From assembly GCF_000219625.1 (NCBI RefSeq), contig NC_018215.1, positions 2,666,001 through 2,730,000 of the forward strand: DNA of 64,000 bases, read 5' to 3'. Below are positions 24,485 to 34,790 of the stretch, in pieces; positions within the stretch are counted from its first letter, which is position 1, and every line of letters begins with the position of its first letter. The notes under the pieces were generated by a model, which did not search any database, had not been told where the DNA came from, and saw nothing but the letters and a program-made list of their open reading frames with translations. This stretch comes from Zymoseptoria tritici IPO323. Taxonomy: Eukaryota; Ascomycota; Dothideomycetes; Mycosphaerellales; Mycosphaerellaceae. The position numbers and the translations under genes were made by a program.

Positions 24485-24925
24485 TCAGTGCTCATGCTTC
24501 AGGCTCACCGCCGCTAGTCTATCATGCTCGGTATCGCATCGCCCGGTAGCCATGGTAGTTCTAGGCCAATGAAGGGCCCGTGTCCGCAGATCTCGACGCC
24601 CTTGACACTTGCAAAAAAATCTCGGATCGATGTTGCTGAGCCAGGAATTCCACATCGTTCTCGCTTGTACACAGTACTGGGAAGTCTTCGCTGATAAGGC
24701 AGTCGATCTTGGTGCTGTAGAAGTATGGTAGAAGTTCATGCGTAAGACGGAGCATGTCCGAGTGATGGAAGGAGTTTCAGAGAGTCTACTGACGTGCACG
24801 CCATCGTCTTGCTAAACGCCGGCTGGGCTGTCATCAACGACCATCTCTCCGGTCTTGATCCATATTTCGTCTGACAGGTCGAAGAGGCGGAAAGTCATTA
24901 TTGCGATGGCTGGCTGGACTTGAGA
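24485..24925 (-). pseudogene. F-box-like family, copy 4, degenerate
   Basis: On the minus strand the frame near 24895 reads MTFRLFDLSDEIWIKTGEMVVDDSPAGV and then a stop. About 60 bases further, in shifted frames, appear an RTCSVLR piece and MLRLTHELLPYFYSTKID, which correspond to the family block with LRKELxPYYYxxK. No third block or normal C-terminus is found. LPDELW has become LSDEIW. The copy most resembles copy 5 (LRKELIPYYYKS). Several indels make it a pseudogene. Confidence 0.7.
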
Positions 24926-25134
24926 CGTAGGCTAATGTTGGCTGCGTCCTGAGCGAGGCTTCTTCAAGTGCGTTCTGCTGAGATGCGCTGGCAAAAGTTC
25001 AGTCGGCCTGCGTTTCGTCAGTTCAAGGTAATGCCACAAATGCAGTTCGAGATAGTGCTGACCTTGCTGCCTTTCCTGCGCTTGGACGGGATGCTCTAAT
25101 ACAAGATGCCTGTCATGCTCGGGTGTCGATGCTG

Positions 25135-25142
25135 ACAATCTG
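25135..25142 (+). repeat. 8 bp target-site duplication, left copy (ACAATCTG)
   Basis: The bases acaatctg directly precede the MITE at 25143 and recur directly after it at 25448-25455. An exact 8 bp duplication is the hallmark of hAT-superfamily insertion. Confidence 0.9.
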
Positions 25143-25447
25143 CAGAGCAGTCAGTATGAGAATTCTTCAGTAAATGGGTCCTCATTTCTCATCTCAGAAT
25201 TCAGTGACCTCCTCATATTGAATAATAAATCCTCATATATAAGACCCTCGAGTCCGCCGCAACACAGCCGACGCCGCGGGTGTATGTCGGATATTACGAG
25301 CGGCGGACTCGGGGGTGTTGCGGCGAACTCGGGGGTCTCTTCAGTAATTATTCTCTTCAACAACGTTCTCATTTCTCATCAAAGGGCGTGTATTCTTGAA
25401 TTCTCATATATGAGGATTCAAGAATACGTCTCATATTGACTGCTCTG
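25143..25447. mobile_element. hAT-type MITE, 305 bp, with 8 bp target-site duplication
   Basis: The element starts cagagcagtcagtatgaga and ends with the inverse, tctcatattgactgctctg. These 19 bp termini differ at one position. It is flanked on both sides by acaatctg (25135-25142 and 25448-25455). A CAGAG-type terminus with an 8 bp duplication indicates the hAT superfamily. The interior has a second inverted pair (about 25243-25265 and 25316-25338, core gccgcaacac) and a palindrome attcttgaat...attcaagaat near the right end, so it can fold back extensively. No coding capacity is present, so it must have been moved by a transposase from elsewhere. It inserted between degenerate copy 4 and copy 5. 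Confidence 0.9.
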
Positions 25448-25455
25448 ACAATCTG
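25448..25455 (+). repeat. 8 bp target-site duplication, right copy (ACAATCTG)
   Basis: This is an exact copy of the bases at 25135-25142, directly after the right terminus of the MITE. The perfect match points to a fairly recent insertion that has not been hit by RIP. Confidence 0.9.
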
Positions 25456-25879
25456 GCTAGTAGAAATCTTGCTTGTGAACGAGCAGTGGAACAACCCAGG
25501 ACTTTCTGGAACCATGGGACTGTCAAATCTCTTCTTTCAAGACCCAGAATGGGGACTGGTGGACGACTTGAAGACACACAGTGGCGTTACAAGAAGATCA
25601 CCAGTTGCAGAGTGGACAGGTCTAAAGGGAACGCTCGGACGAGGCTCAGTGGCAGCTGCCCACAAGCGAACGATTATTACTGGTGATGTCGCCAACGGAG
25701 ATGCAGAACAGAAATTTGAGTCTCGTAGTCATAGAGTGCTGCCTGGATCTTCGGTCTTCAACGGCTGTCTAGATCTATGCTTGTCGAGAAGAGGACCACT
25801 GCCGTACGTTATCGCTCTGCTGATCGCTCTGACACCTCCTTGAGCGCCTGCTAACAGCGCTGCCCATCCTTATTCGACT

Positions 25880-26747
25880 CTACTTGAAGGCGATCGTGTC
25901 CACGTACGTCTGCATTTCTCCTTTGCCCTCGAGCCTTCTGGACACGACATCGAAGTCGACGGGGAGCTTGTCACGCACCCATTCAGTGAACGCGAAGTCG
26001 CTGTCGGGACAAGCGTCAATCTCCTCGCCCAGCTCGCCACAGTCGTCGCTATATCCAACACCACACCAACAAACACCTCCGGTCTCAGTTACCAGGGCTT
26101 CTTTCTTGACCAGACCCGTCACGGTGTATCTGGTCAGGAATGATCGGTATTTGGGGTCCGTGGCCTTTAGCCAGCTTCCAAGAGCACCGGTGATGAATCC
26201 GTTGTCGAGCTCAATGCAGAACGACGGGAGGGACTTGTAGTAGTATGGTATGAGCTCCTTCCGAAGTCTTCTGCATGACTGCGTGATGTCGGGATACAGA
26301 ACCCCGGCATATGGTCCTGTGGGACCCGGCAAGCAGGCATAAGCGATCAGGTTGCGCATGTTCAAGCGCCAGCGAATGTCTTCGTCCACCGCCATTTGTC
26401 CAATCTTGACCCAAAGTTCGTCAGGAAGGTCGAAAAGTCGGAAGCTTGACGGATGAGGCTCCTGCTCGGGGTCCTGGGTGATGTCAGCTCAAAATGAACC
26501 CTCAACCTCCTCATTCTGCTGCATACCTTCCGTTCGGGGAGCGACATTTCTTCTTTCGAGGGCGCGCTCTTCTTGCGCTGTGGAGACGAAATGACCTGCC
26601 AATGTCAGCTGAAGTTTCCTTTCACGACTCGAAGAATCGAGCACGTACGTCGGACTCAGCCATCGACAGAGTTGCGGACGAGGACGCAGGTGGTGTGCGC
26701 TTGCGCTTCCGTGCGATACCGATCTCGGAAGGCGCTGCGTCGTCCAT
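25880..26747 (-). CDS. F-box-like family, copy 5, two introns
   Basis: The gene model has three exons, 26649-26747, 26527-26595 and 25880-26473, separated by two GT-AG introns of 53 bp each that fall between codons. It encodes about 253 residues. The N-terminus carries ARKRKRTPP, a likely nuclear localisation signal, followed by a second basic stretch SPQRKKSAPSKEE. Exon 3 gives FRLFDLPDELWVKIGQMAVDED, then CRRLRKELIPYYYKS in place of the usual QTCSALRKELRxxYY. A third block, GSWLKATDPKYRS, is diverged from AIGPEAR. A C-terminal region rich in Asp, Glu and Cys ends TIAFK rather than WxIxFL. It is therefore an outgroup-like member. No tract like the shared upstream element is evident. The splice sites all keep frame, which supports a functional gene. 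Confidence 0.8.
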
Positions 26748-27479
26748 GTTGTTTGTCTCAAGCCGTGAGCGCGATGTTTGTGCTGAGATGGAAGAACTGG
26801 AGTTGGTGAAGTTCGGCTTGTCTCCTGAAGCCAACCCCGCCAAGATATTCACAAGCTCGGCCAAACACCGGGCTGACATATGAGATATATGTTCAACAAG
26901 ATTTCCCCTCCATCCAATCAAGTAAAACCACCCATTTGGCCGCTTCGCAAGAAATAGGGCTTGTAATAATATAACGAGATGGACATAGGTTTTCTGGACT
27001 CGCGAGTTTCTTTTGCTCTTTCGACAGCCATGATGAGAGATGAGGGAATTGCTTTTTTGCTGTGTTGCTACGAGCTTCGATACTTGCTGTCTGTGGTACA
27101 CCGCCTCAAAACATCCACGGTTGGCCGGACTGCTTTGCAGACAAGTCCTGGGTTCGAGCGAAGTCGAATCTTGTTTGAGATCGGATCTTCTTCGATTTTG
27201 CTTTTTTCGTTCAAAAGGGGCAGATCGCAATCGTCAAGATACTCTCGGAAGCGTATGAGCGGAGAGCTCGTGCCAAGGAGCGCCGAATGAAGAAAGCAAA
27301 ATGGAAGTTGACCGTCGGTACAAAATCACGCTGCTGTTAGACATTCCGCCAAGACGATCAGGTGCTAAGAAGGCGGGATGTTCTGAATGAAAGACGTTGA
27401 GTGTCGTTCGCAATTAACGTAATCAGGCTCTAGCGTGGAGACACGGTCACTGCTTCGACCCTAAGCATCCCTCCTCCGC
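26748..27479. other. Intergenic, between copies 5 and 6
   Basis: This is the promoter side of copy 5 (minus) and of degenerate copy 6 (plus). Open frames here overlap on opposite strands and show no family motif, so none is called. Confidence 0.4.
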
Positions 27480-27481
27480 TT

Positions 27482-27962
27482 ATGTACGCTCTGCTGCGAG
27501 ATCCTGATTATGACGGGAAGGTCTCTGAGCCCGTGTGTCTCGCAATCGAGTCGCTGTCGATCCTCCTCCGCAAGTCCTCGACAAAGGATAAGATCAAGGC
27601 GTCAAGTCGTAGCTTTTCATGGTTTCTTAGAGTGTGAGTCAGACTCCACCAAGGTCCAGCTCGCTTTGCACCAAGGAGAACATTTCGAGACGTGGAGTTG
27701 TGATGTGGCATGCTCGGAAACTTTCTCTACGCAATCGGTGCGGATGCTCGAAGTAAGTTCACGGCAGATTTTACAAGCAACGGGATCTGGTATTGGCATG
27801 TTAAGATGGAGAGCATGCGTGAAGAGCTCGAGGGAGGCCCCAAGGAGCTGAAGCTGTGAATTGACATCGGCTTCCGAGTTTTGTGGAAAGAGAACAAGTT
27901 CACTGGTAGTTTTCAGGCGACGAGCAATTCCTGTGCATACACTAGGGGATCAAGTTTGATTG
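27482..27962 (+). pseudogene. F-box-like family, copy 6, degenerate and on the plus strand
   Basis: The family third block is clearly readable at 27712-27859: MLGNFLYAIGADARSKFT, continuing to a stop after KELKL. Shortly after, in another frame, GIKFD and a stop at about 27950 match the family terminus. Upstream, 27482-27634 is open (MYALLRDPDYDGKV), but the LPDELW and LQTCS blocks are not recognisable. The copy is thus a decayed remnant. It is the only plus-strand member in the left block and marks an orientation switch. Confidence 0.65.
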
Positions 27963-28540
27963 AGATCTTGCCAGTCAGTGTACAAATTCTGCTGCAGGGC
28001 TGAGAGGCCGAGCAGGAATGTCGACCGCTCGTGGAGGACAACGTTGGCTCTACTGAAGACAGGAGTAAGACGTGCTCTGGATCAGCGCAGGAGTAGCATC
28101 GATCAAAACGGCAGAGAAGCCTGCGTGGGACGTACGAGATGAGTGGTGCGCAGAACATGTCGGTCCAGCAATATTGGTGGGATTTGAGCACGGTTCAATA
28201 CGCAAGAGTTCAGAAAGCGAGAACTTCTCCGATGCGACTCGCGAATACAGCATTCGATACGTTATGAGTACGGATATGGCATTGCAAGATGCTCGTGGAG
28301 CCGTGCCCAATTTCAATCCCCCCCTTGAAATGAATGTGCCAGTTTGCCGTGCGATCAGCCGCAGCCAAATCTTCCGATCCTGCGTAAAGAGTGTTCCACA
28401 TTGCCAAACAATCAATTGTAATCAAACCTTCCAACTCGATTCCACGACCGTACGAATTTTTCGAAACCTCAACGAGGACGAAGGAGTGCAGCCAAGTGTC
28501 CAGCAATGATACTCCTCGCATCCGGTTTCGCGGTGGTATG
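27963..28540. other. Overlapping open frames of unknown status
   Basis: A plus-strand frame (28072-28509, 145 codons) and a minus-strand frame (28521-28210, 103 codons) overlap almost completely. Neither has a recognisable motif, signal peptide or family similarity. One may be real, but the sequence gives no reason to choose. Confidence 0.25.
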
Positions 28541-28545
28541 TTTGT

Positions 28546-28779
28546 TCAGCAATGCGGGAACGTCGGGCAGGCGTTTGGTGGGACCCAGAGCGGAAACTGG
28601 CGGCGGACTTTGACGTGGTCATCCTGTTCATCCTTGGTCTTTTCGATTTCATCTGGGGCCCTCTCGATGATGTCGTCGCGGCGGACCTTGGCGTTTTCGT
28701 CCTGTCCAGCGACTGGCAGAGCTGCGACGTTGGTGACGGCCAGAGCGGCGAGAATGATGGTGCTCATGGAGAACTTCAT
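28546..28779 (-). CDS. Small secreted Kex2-type precursor with one C-terminal peptide
   Basis: This protein of 77 residues opens with a strong signal peptide (MKFSMSTIILAALAVTNVAA, likely cut after the next few residues). An acidic pro-region follows with two identical KVRR sites at about residues 31-34 and 57-60. The second KVRR is directly followed by the terminal peptide QFPLWVPPNACPTFPHC. Lys-Arg/Arg-Arg sites after a signal peptide are typical Kex2 protease targets in the Golgi, so a single 17-residue, two-Cys peptide would be released. That layout is shared by fungal alpha-type pheromones and KEP peptides. The core WCxxPG of alpha pheromones is absent, so it is not called one. The start has an ideal gccaccATG context, a long CAAC-rich leader and a TATA-like ATAAAAG about 145 bp upstream, all suggesting good expression. 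Confidence 0.75.
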   Translation of the reverse strand: MKFSMSTIILAALAVTNVAALPVAGQDENAKVRRDDIIERAPDEIEKTKDEQDDHVKVRRQFPLWVPPNACPTFPHC

Positions 28780-30776
28780 GGTGGCTTTGTTGTGTGTGAA
28801 GACGTTGGTGCTTCGAGCCGAATTGCTTTGTGGAATGTTGGCTGAGGGATGTTGGATGACTTGAGGAACTTGTTGTTGTGATGAGAAAGAGAAACTGCGA
28901 TCGAGGGGAATGCGGCCGTCTTTTATGTCTAAGGTGACTGTCTTTCACCGGTGAGAGCCTCGATGGCGACATCGTGGCATTGCTTTCCGTCAGACTGTTT
29001 CGATACAGAAAGTGGAGTTCATGACGCATGACAGGAGCTTTGATGGCGGTGACGAGACATCAATTCGGTCAGGATCCAGGACGGGGAACTAGGTTACAAC
29101 ATCTAAGTTCGAGACACGATGCAAGTGGTTGTGTCATGGCAGAAGATGCCGCTCTCGTGGTAGCGTTGTGGCATTGCTTTCCGTCAAGTCCGATGACCAG
29201 GATTGCCTTCATGCAGCAGTAGGCGTGAAGAAAGATTGCACGACCCCTGGACCCATGGCGAGGAGAAGTGCCGGCCCCATGGAGTACTCCCGAGCCAATA
29301 CGATCTTTCAAACCTGTCGATACCTGCCTGAAAAGGGGATCGATTGAGTTTTTGGCGCAAGCACTGCTTCCTGCATGCAGTCCACGGATCGTAGATGGCA
29401 GCGCCGGGATGGATTCAACGATGAGTGCGGTATCCTTGTCGGGCTGTTGCAGTGTCGATGCATTCGAGCAGACATAGTCTCGTGACCTGTGAAAGTGATG
29501 TCCAAAACTAGGTCATCCCGACTCACACTAATCAGGCCCACGATCTGAAGGCTAAAATCGAGCGGCATCTGCTTCGAGGGGTTCATGTGCTGTGCATCAA
29601 CTTGAAGTGGTGTAGACATTGCCGACGTCGATCGCTGTAGACCTGGTCAGGGTTGATGCTAGTAATTCTATACCCCTGAACTCCGAAAAGGGCCGAAATC
29701 CTCAAAACGAGGCGTGCATCGAAGTCAACAGTCCCGGAACCCAGTCACCGGCTTTTACGAGCCAGCATCACCCCGCAAAGTCCTCGACCACTGCCTCCAC
29801 AGAACATCGATTAAGTTTTCCACCGCGAGTACTTTTCCCGCCTGCACGATAGAGTCTGCTGGGCGGACATGCCGATCGGGCAAAACCCATCTTGCGGTGC
29901 TGCTCCGCCTCGTTTCATCAAGATAAGTTGTCGTCATGTAAACGTTATCACGGTCGTGCACGATGCCGGTGAGGTCCGGCAACGAGGATGCGATCGTACA
30001 ATGCTTTTGATAAGCGGTGCTCACAGAGAATGTGGCACGATTTCAAGATGCGCATGGGGCCTCGAGATCGCGTATCAAGATCGCGTATCAAGCCGAAAGA
30101 TTCGAGACTGATCGAAAGGGAGTGAGCACTGCAGACCGTGGACCGCACGCAAGGGCGGTACCGGCAAGTGTTTATCGATCTCTCGCCCGGCAGCTGTGGT
30201 AACGATGCTCTTTGTTTCGACGGTACCCTTCGCTTCGACGATGCTCTTTGCTTGGATGATGTTTTCTTTTCCTGCGAGCAAGGCTTCCTTCTTTCTTTGT
30301 CCCAGAGACTGCATCGAGCTCTTTCTAGATCTCTCGGGTGCTTTTCAGCATTCATCTCCCGGAAATCGACCTCAGCTTCAATCGTTGTTCGAAGCTGGGA
30401 AGGAGGACAGTCCGGAATTAGGACAGTATGAAGCAGCAGAGTGACTTCGATGGAACAAGATGGCATGAGATCTAACTTCTGTAGCTCGACAGTTCTGGTC
30501 GCGAGGTTTGGCTGTCCAGTTTCTCTTTCAGCGATCGACGACCACTGCATACACATCGCAATCAGCAATGGGACCAAAAGCAAGTCCTTCTTTACCTCTC
30601 TTCGATGTTTACAGCTTCACATCATTGTTGCTTTGTCTCCATTCGTCCATCGTCGCGAGTCACGTGGTGAATCAGTCTCCGCGGCTTATGATCTTCGGAT
30701 GTCACTTTCGACTGCCCAGATTGAGCGAGTTGATTACCCAAAAGTACATCCATGTGTTGCTTCCTGGGAACACGTG
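28780..30776. other. 2 kb without a recognised gene
   Basis: The first 150 bases are the leader and promoter of the secreted precursor. Beyond it, several minus-strand frames (29308-29619, 29755-30024, 30075-30314, 29948-30583) look mildly protein-like and may be pieces of a decayed gene. None shows a family block, and they cannot be joined with confidence. An array-like fragment, LVLDITFTGHE near 29.5 kb, recalls the WxITFL terminus but is too short to call. Confidence 0.3.
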
Positions 30777-30790
30777 AAGTTTGACGCTAA
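30777..30790 (-). promoter_or_regulatory. Shared upstream element of copy 7
   Basis: On the minus strand this reads ttagcgtcaaactt, matching the array consensus TTAGCGCCAAAGCTTAA. It lies about 112 bp before the start codon at 30902, oriented away from the gene as in the other copies. Confidence 0.6.
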
Positions 30791-30901
30791 GTCTGCCAAG
30801 ATGTGAGCGATAAAACATTGTCTTCCAACCTTTGCAGCAGACATCACCGCTCCAACTTCATCAACTCCAATTCAAGAATTTGCACACAGTGCTCTGCAAC
30901 T

Positions 30902-31504
30902 ATGGTTCGTGTCAAGACTAGCTCCAGCACACATCAATGCACACATACTGACACGTCACAGACTTCGACGCATCCCACGACTTCCCCCAATTCACCACTG
31001 GACGGTGCCTCAGCCGGAGATCGAGCGCATCATCAGCCCTTCCGCCTGCTCGACTTACCAGACGAGCTATGGGTCAAGATCGGGACGATGGCGATCGACG
31101 GCCTCCCAGGATCCCACGTTACTGGCCACCTCAAGTGCGACCTCAAACAGCCAGCAATCCTCCAAACATGCGCTTCGCTCAGGAGTGAGCTGCGACTCGA
31201 CTACTTCCGAACCAAGGTGTTCATCAATCCGCAAATGGCCGTCCTCCTGAAACATCGCCAGAAATACGGCGAATATTTGCACGCGATCGGGGCTGATGCC
31301 CGCCAGCTCATTACAATTCGATTCAATGGCGGCTGGTACGAGCCAAAGGATTTCAGCCCTGAGGTCAAGAAGAAGCTGAAGGCTACCTTACAGGGGGCAT
31401 GGCCGGGATTGAAGTTCAAGCTCGATTCGGAGTGGATCGGGATCAAGTACTTGAAGCGCCGGTGGTCGAGCAAGATGGTGGAGTGGACGATTTCATTCTT
31501 GTGA
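30902..31504 (+). CDS. F-box-like family, copy 7
   Basis: This 200-codon frame starts MVRVKTSSSTHQC at 30902; the frame is open further upstream, but this start follows the shared promoter element. The N-terminus is Thr/Ser-rich. Blocks: PFRLLDLPDELWVKIGTMAIDGLPG, PAILQTCASLRSELRLDYFRTKV, YGEYLHAIGADARQLITI, and the terminus WTISFL. Near the 5' end, catactgacacgtcacag looks like a branch point plus acceptor, so a roughly 50 bp in-frame intron starting at about 30911 may remove part of the N-terminus. Copy 7 opens the plus-strand block of four genes (copies 7-10) and is most like copy 8 in its tail (KFKLDSEW versus EFKLEGKW). Confidence 0.8.
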   Translation: MVRVKTSSSTHQCTHTDTSQTSTHPTTSPNSPLDGASAGDRAHHQPFRLLDLPDELWVKIGTMAIDGLPGSHVTGHLKCDLKQPAILQTCASLRSELRLDYFRTKVFINPQMAVLLKHRQKYGEYLHAIGADARQLITIRFNGGWYEPKDFSPEVKKKLKATLQGAWPGLKFKLDSEWIGIKYLKRRWSSKMVEWTISFL

Positions 31505-31804
31505 ACTTACCTGGTGATCGGACGCCAGGTAGGACAGTCTCACGACGCTGAGTATCCTATATTGGCGCATTCAGATATTGACAGTGAGCAACATCAACCC
31601 AGGCCAGGCTGGGAGGGTTTGAGAGTTGATCGTTCAGGTCGACAACAAAAGCAATTCTCCCGCGGCAGAGAAGCGCGGCATGGACTATGCAGCAAGATAC
31701 TCCGTACTCCGCACACAAACAAATCATCACTTGTATCGTATCTCTTCATCCAACTCCAGATGTGGCTTCAGAGACCCCTGACAAGAAAAGTTCAAGAAGG
31801 CAGC

Positions 31805-31820
31805 GATTAAGGTTTCGCGC
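31805..31820 (-). promoter_or_regulatory. Shared upstream element of copy 8
   Basis: On the minus strand this reads tagcgcgaaaccttaa, a near-perfect match to the array element, about 96 bp upstream of the ATG at 31916. Confidence 0.75.
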
Positions 31821-31915
31821 TAACGCTGCTGAAGTGCTGAGGTGAATTCTTGACTTCCCGATCCTTCCACAACTTCACTTCTTGGCTGTCAACACCGACA
31901 TCCAAACCACGTCTT

Positions 31916-32572
31916 ATGCGCTACCAAATCGTCCATTCATACAATTTCGCAGCTCAGGTAGATGTAAGGCCGAGCGCATCTCCAGCGAGGCAGTGCGCAC
32001 ACGCTGACATCCCACAGACTCAAGCGCAATTCAAGATCAATACCTCAAAGATGTCGCCAAACAGTACGACAGCCACTATCAGAGCGCCGTCGCAACCTTT
32101 CCGCCTCCTGGATCTCCCCGACGAGCTCTGGGTCCGCATTGGCATCATGATCATCGAGGACTCCCCTTTGAATCGCGCCGGCAGCTACCCACATTACCGG
32201 CTGATGAAGCCTCCCGCCATCCTTCAAACCTGCTCAGCGCTGAGGAAAGAACTTCGAGCCGTGTACTTCGAGACTAAAGTCGCCATCACTCCAGAGTCAC
32301 GCTTCGATCTGCTGTGCCATCGTCACATCTTGGGAGAGTTCTTGCGCACCATAGGCGCAGAGGCACGGCGACAGATGGAGGTCAAGTTTGACGGTGGCTG
32401 GACGGTGCCTACAAAGGAGCCTCCCCGATTTCCACGGAGGGAGCTGAGTGTTCTGCGGAGAGCGTTGTGGGGAGTTGAGTTCAAGCTGGAGGGGAAGTGG
32501 ATCATGCGCGATTGGCACTGGAGATGTTCGACGGGTACTCGGCCAGTGCAATGGACGATTACGTTCTTGTGA
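31916..32572 (+). CDS. F-box-like family, copy 8, one likely intron
   Basis: The start at 31916 (MRYQIVHSYNFAAQ) is chosen because it lies about 100 bp after the shared element, as in sister copies. A 60 bp intron at 31958-32017 (gtagat...gctgacatcccacag) joins exons between codons and would give about 198 residues. It is a multiple of three, so the unspliced frame stays open; a downstream ATG near 32051 (MSPNSTT) is the alternative. Blocks: QPFRLLDLPDELWVRIGIMI, PPAILQTCSALRKELRAVYF, LGEFLRTIGAEARRQMEV, and the terminus WTITFL. All conserved residues are intact. Confidence 0.85.
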   Translation: MRYQIVHSYNFAAQVDVRPSASPARQCAHADIPQTQAQFKINTSKMSPNSTTATIRAPSQPFRLLDLPDELWVRIGIMIIEDSPLNRAGSYPHYRLMKPPAILQTCSALRKELRAVYFETKVAITPESRFDLLCHRHILGEFLRTIGAEARRQMEVKFDGGWTVPTKEPPRFPRRELSVLRRALWGVEFKLEGKWIMRDWHWRCSTGTRPVQWTITFL

Positions 32573-32853
32573 GGTCTCGCGGTGACAAATGACGGAGAGT
32601 TCAGTGTCGTCTTGCCAGTCCAGACCATATATCGCCTCAGGACTTGTGGCGATTTATCAGACTCATGGCTCGACGAACTACTATGTCACCAGGATACTTC
32701 CGTACGTTTAGCTTTACATAAATTCCAAGCGTTCATCGTTTCGATTGTATCCGTTCCAGGAGTTCCCTTCGAAGCAGCATGGTTTGGCTCGACACGACCG
32801 CATTCGCTGTCAAGTCGTTCGCGTGAGCACGTGCATATGTGTTGCTAGGCGGA

Positions 32854-32872
32854 TTTTAAAGTTCTGCGCTAA
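32854..32872 (-). promoter_or_regulatory. Shared upstream element of copy 9
   Basis: On the minus strand this reads ttagcgcagaactttaaaa, matching the array element with an insertion of one G. It lies about 100 bp before the start at 32972. Confidence 0.65.
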
Positions 32873-32971
32873 GAGCAAAACGGGATGCGGTGGTGAATTC
32901 TTTCAAGCTGGCCGCTTCACTTCTTACACCTTCACTCGCCAGCAAATATCACCGCTGTTCACTTCATCAAC

Positions 32972-33664
32972 ATGGCTCACGACGAAGCCAGCTCGAAGGT
33001 CACTCCAGACATGGAGAGTGCGAAGGTACGTCAATCATTGTCAACCTCTTGATAGGCACATGCTAATGATTGGGAAACAAAGGCTTCAGCACATCTCAAG
33101 TCTCCCGAGACAGCGATCATCATATCGGACAGTCCGCCAGCCGCGGATGAAGCGCAGCAGCAGCAACGACCCTTCCGCCTTCTCGACTTACCCGATGAGC
33201 TTTGGGCGAAGATTGGCAGGATGGTGATCGACGATGCGCCTAAGATAACTCTTCGGGGAAAGAGAGTCGAGTTCCAATCGCCCTGGTCCATCGCCTGGGG
33301 TCGAAAAACGTGGGATTTGGAAAAATGCGACCTCAATCCACCGGGCATCCTCCAAACCTGCTCGGCGTTGAGGAGGGAGTTAAGAGCGGACTATTACCGT
33401 CAGAAGATGGTCATCTATGTTGCCGCGTATCATGCGCGCCGCGAGAACATTGAGATTATCGGACGCTTCCTCCGCGCAATAGGACCTGATGCTCGAAAAC
33501 ACATTCAAGGATCCTATGGCGAGTTTTTAGTGAGGGGAGTACATGAAGGTCCGCGGCAGCCTCGGCTGAATGACCTCAGCCACTGGAAGGTCGAGTTCAT
33601 GTTGACACTGGAGGTTCCCTCGTCATCAACGGAGAGGATCGACTGGAAGATCGACTTCCTTTAG
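32972..33664 (+). CDS. F-box-like family, copy 9, one intron
   Basis: Exon 1 is 32972-33025 (MAHDEASSKVTPDMESAK). A 57 bp intron at 33026-33082 has donor gtacgt, branch gctaat and acceptor aaag. Exon 2 is 33083-33664. The protein has 211 residues. Blocks in order: RPFRLLDLPDELWAKIGRMVIDDAPK, PPGILQTCSALRRELRADYYRQKM, IGRFLRAIGPDARKHIQG, HWKVEFML and the terminus WKIDFL. The exon join is between codons, and every block is intact, so the gene is presumably functional. The start sits in a good caacATGG context. Confidence 0.9.
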
Positions 33665-34187
33665 ATTTGCGCTCTGGCTGAGACGACGAAGGAAAGAGCA
33701 GAAGACATGGCAGCCAAAGAAACCCGAACGACTGCGACAGCTACCAACAAGCAACAGCATGGCCTCGAGACTGCGCACGGGGAGACGCAAGGACGGTTCA
33801 ACTTGAACCGCTGAGCAGCAGATGCAAGATGGATTTCTTTCTTCAAAGCGTGACTATAGTGCAGGTAGGCAGCAGTCGACACTAGCCTTCAGCAGTTCGA
33901 TCAGAAAGCTTCGATTACTACTGCACTTCACTGTCTAAGTCTTATTCGTGGTGTTCCGTTTCCATTTCGTTAGCCCAGACATCGTTCTCGACAGCGTCTT
34001 CTCGCAGCCTGCTCGCTTCGGCAGGAAGCAGCTTTAGCATGTGACAAAGCGCTCACATCATCGTGCGCATTTACCAAAGCTCAGACGCTAGCCGTTACTT
34101 CCGCTCTCCTCACATGTCTCTACCACCTTCAACTCCAGCTTAAACATCCACTCCACCTTGCATCCAAATCCATCGCACAGCGCAGTA

Positions 34188-34790
34188 ATGGTGAACAAGG
34201 ACCGCGGCAAGGTATGCATTTGTCAATCAGCGGTGCAGATTCCGATCAATACTGACCCTCCACAGCGTTCAGCTCTCCAGAAACTCCTAGCAATGCTCCC
34301 GCCTCATCCAGACGTCCCCAAAGAAACGCAAACCTTCCGCCTCTTCGACCTACCGGACGAGCTGTGGCTCCGCATCGGGAAAATGGTCATCGACGATGCG
34401 CCTGCCATCAACCTCACGCTGCGCAGCAGTACCAGCGCCACTAGGGTCATCCAACCCCCCATCCTGCAGACCTGCGCCGCTCTCAGAAACGAACTCCGGA
34501 TGGAATACTTCCGCAAAAAGATCACTGTCACTGTAGGTGACACCGCCGGACTGCGAGTCTATGCAAAGCTTGGTCGCTACCTGCGCGCGATCGGGCCAGA
34601 AGCACGACGGCAGATACGCGTGGTGTGCGAGTACGCCCGGCTACGATTAGTAGGACGGTCTGACCGATGGCAGCGTCCGCCGCCGATGAGCAAGTTCCGA
34701 TATTGGGAGTGGGACATGATGTTTACGCCGAGACGCACTCCGAGGCGGAGAGTCTATGAGGCTCACGCCTGGGAGATTACGTTCCTCTAG
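34188..34790 (+). CDS. F-box-like family, copy 10, one intron
   Basis: Exon 1 (34188-34211) encodes MVNKDRGK. A 54 bp intron at 34212-34265 runs from gtatgc through tactgac to ccacag. Exon 2 is 34266-34790. The product has about 182 residues. Because the intron is a multiple of three without a stop, the unspliced frame is also open. Blocks: FRLFDLPDELWLRIGKMVIDDAPA, PPILQTCAALRNELRMEYFRKKI, LGRYLRAIGPEARRQIRV, YWEWDMMF and the terminus WEITFL. It closes the plus-strand block; beyond it lie unrelated single-copy genes. Confidence 0.88.
   Translation: MVNKDRGKVCICQSAVQIPINTDPPQRSALQKLLAMLPPHPDVPKETQTFRLFDLPDELWLRIGKMVIDDAPAINLTLRSSTSATRVIQPPILQTCAALRNELRMEYFRKKITVTVGDTAGLRVYAKLGRYLRAIGPEARRQIRVVCEYARLRLVGRSDRWQRPPPMSKFRYWEWDMMFTPRRTPRRRVYEAHAWEITFL

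Noticed and set aside
28072..28521. A gene on either strand between copy 6 and the secreted precursor
   Set aside because: The two open frames overlap almost fully and neither has a motif, so no strand can be preferred.
28546..28779. An alpha-type mating pheromone precursor
   Set aside because: The single terminal peptide lacks the WCxxPG core and is not repeated; only the Kex2 layout is shared.
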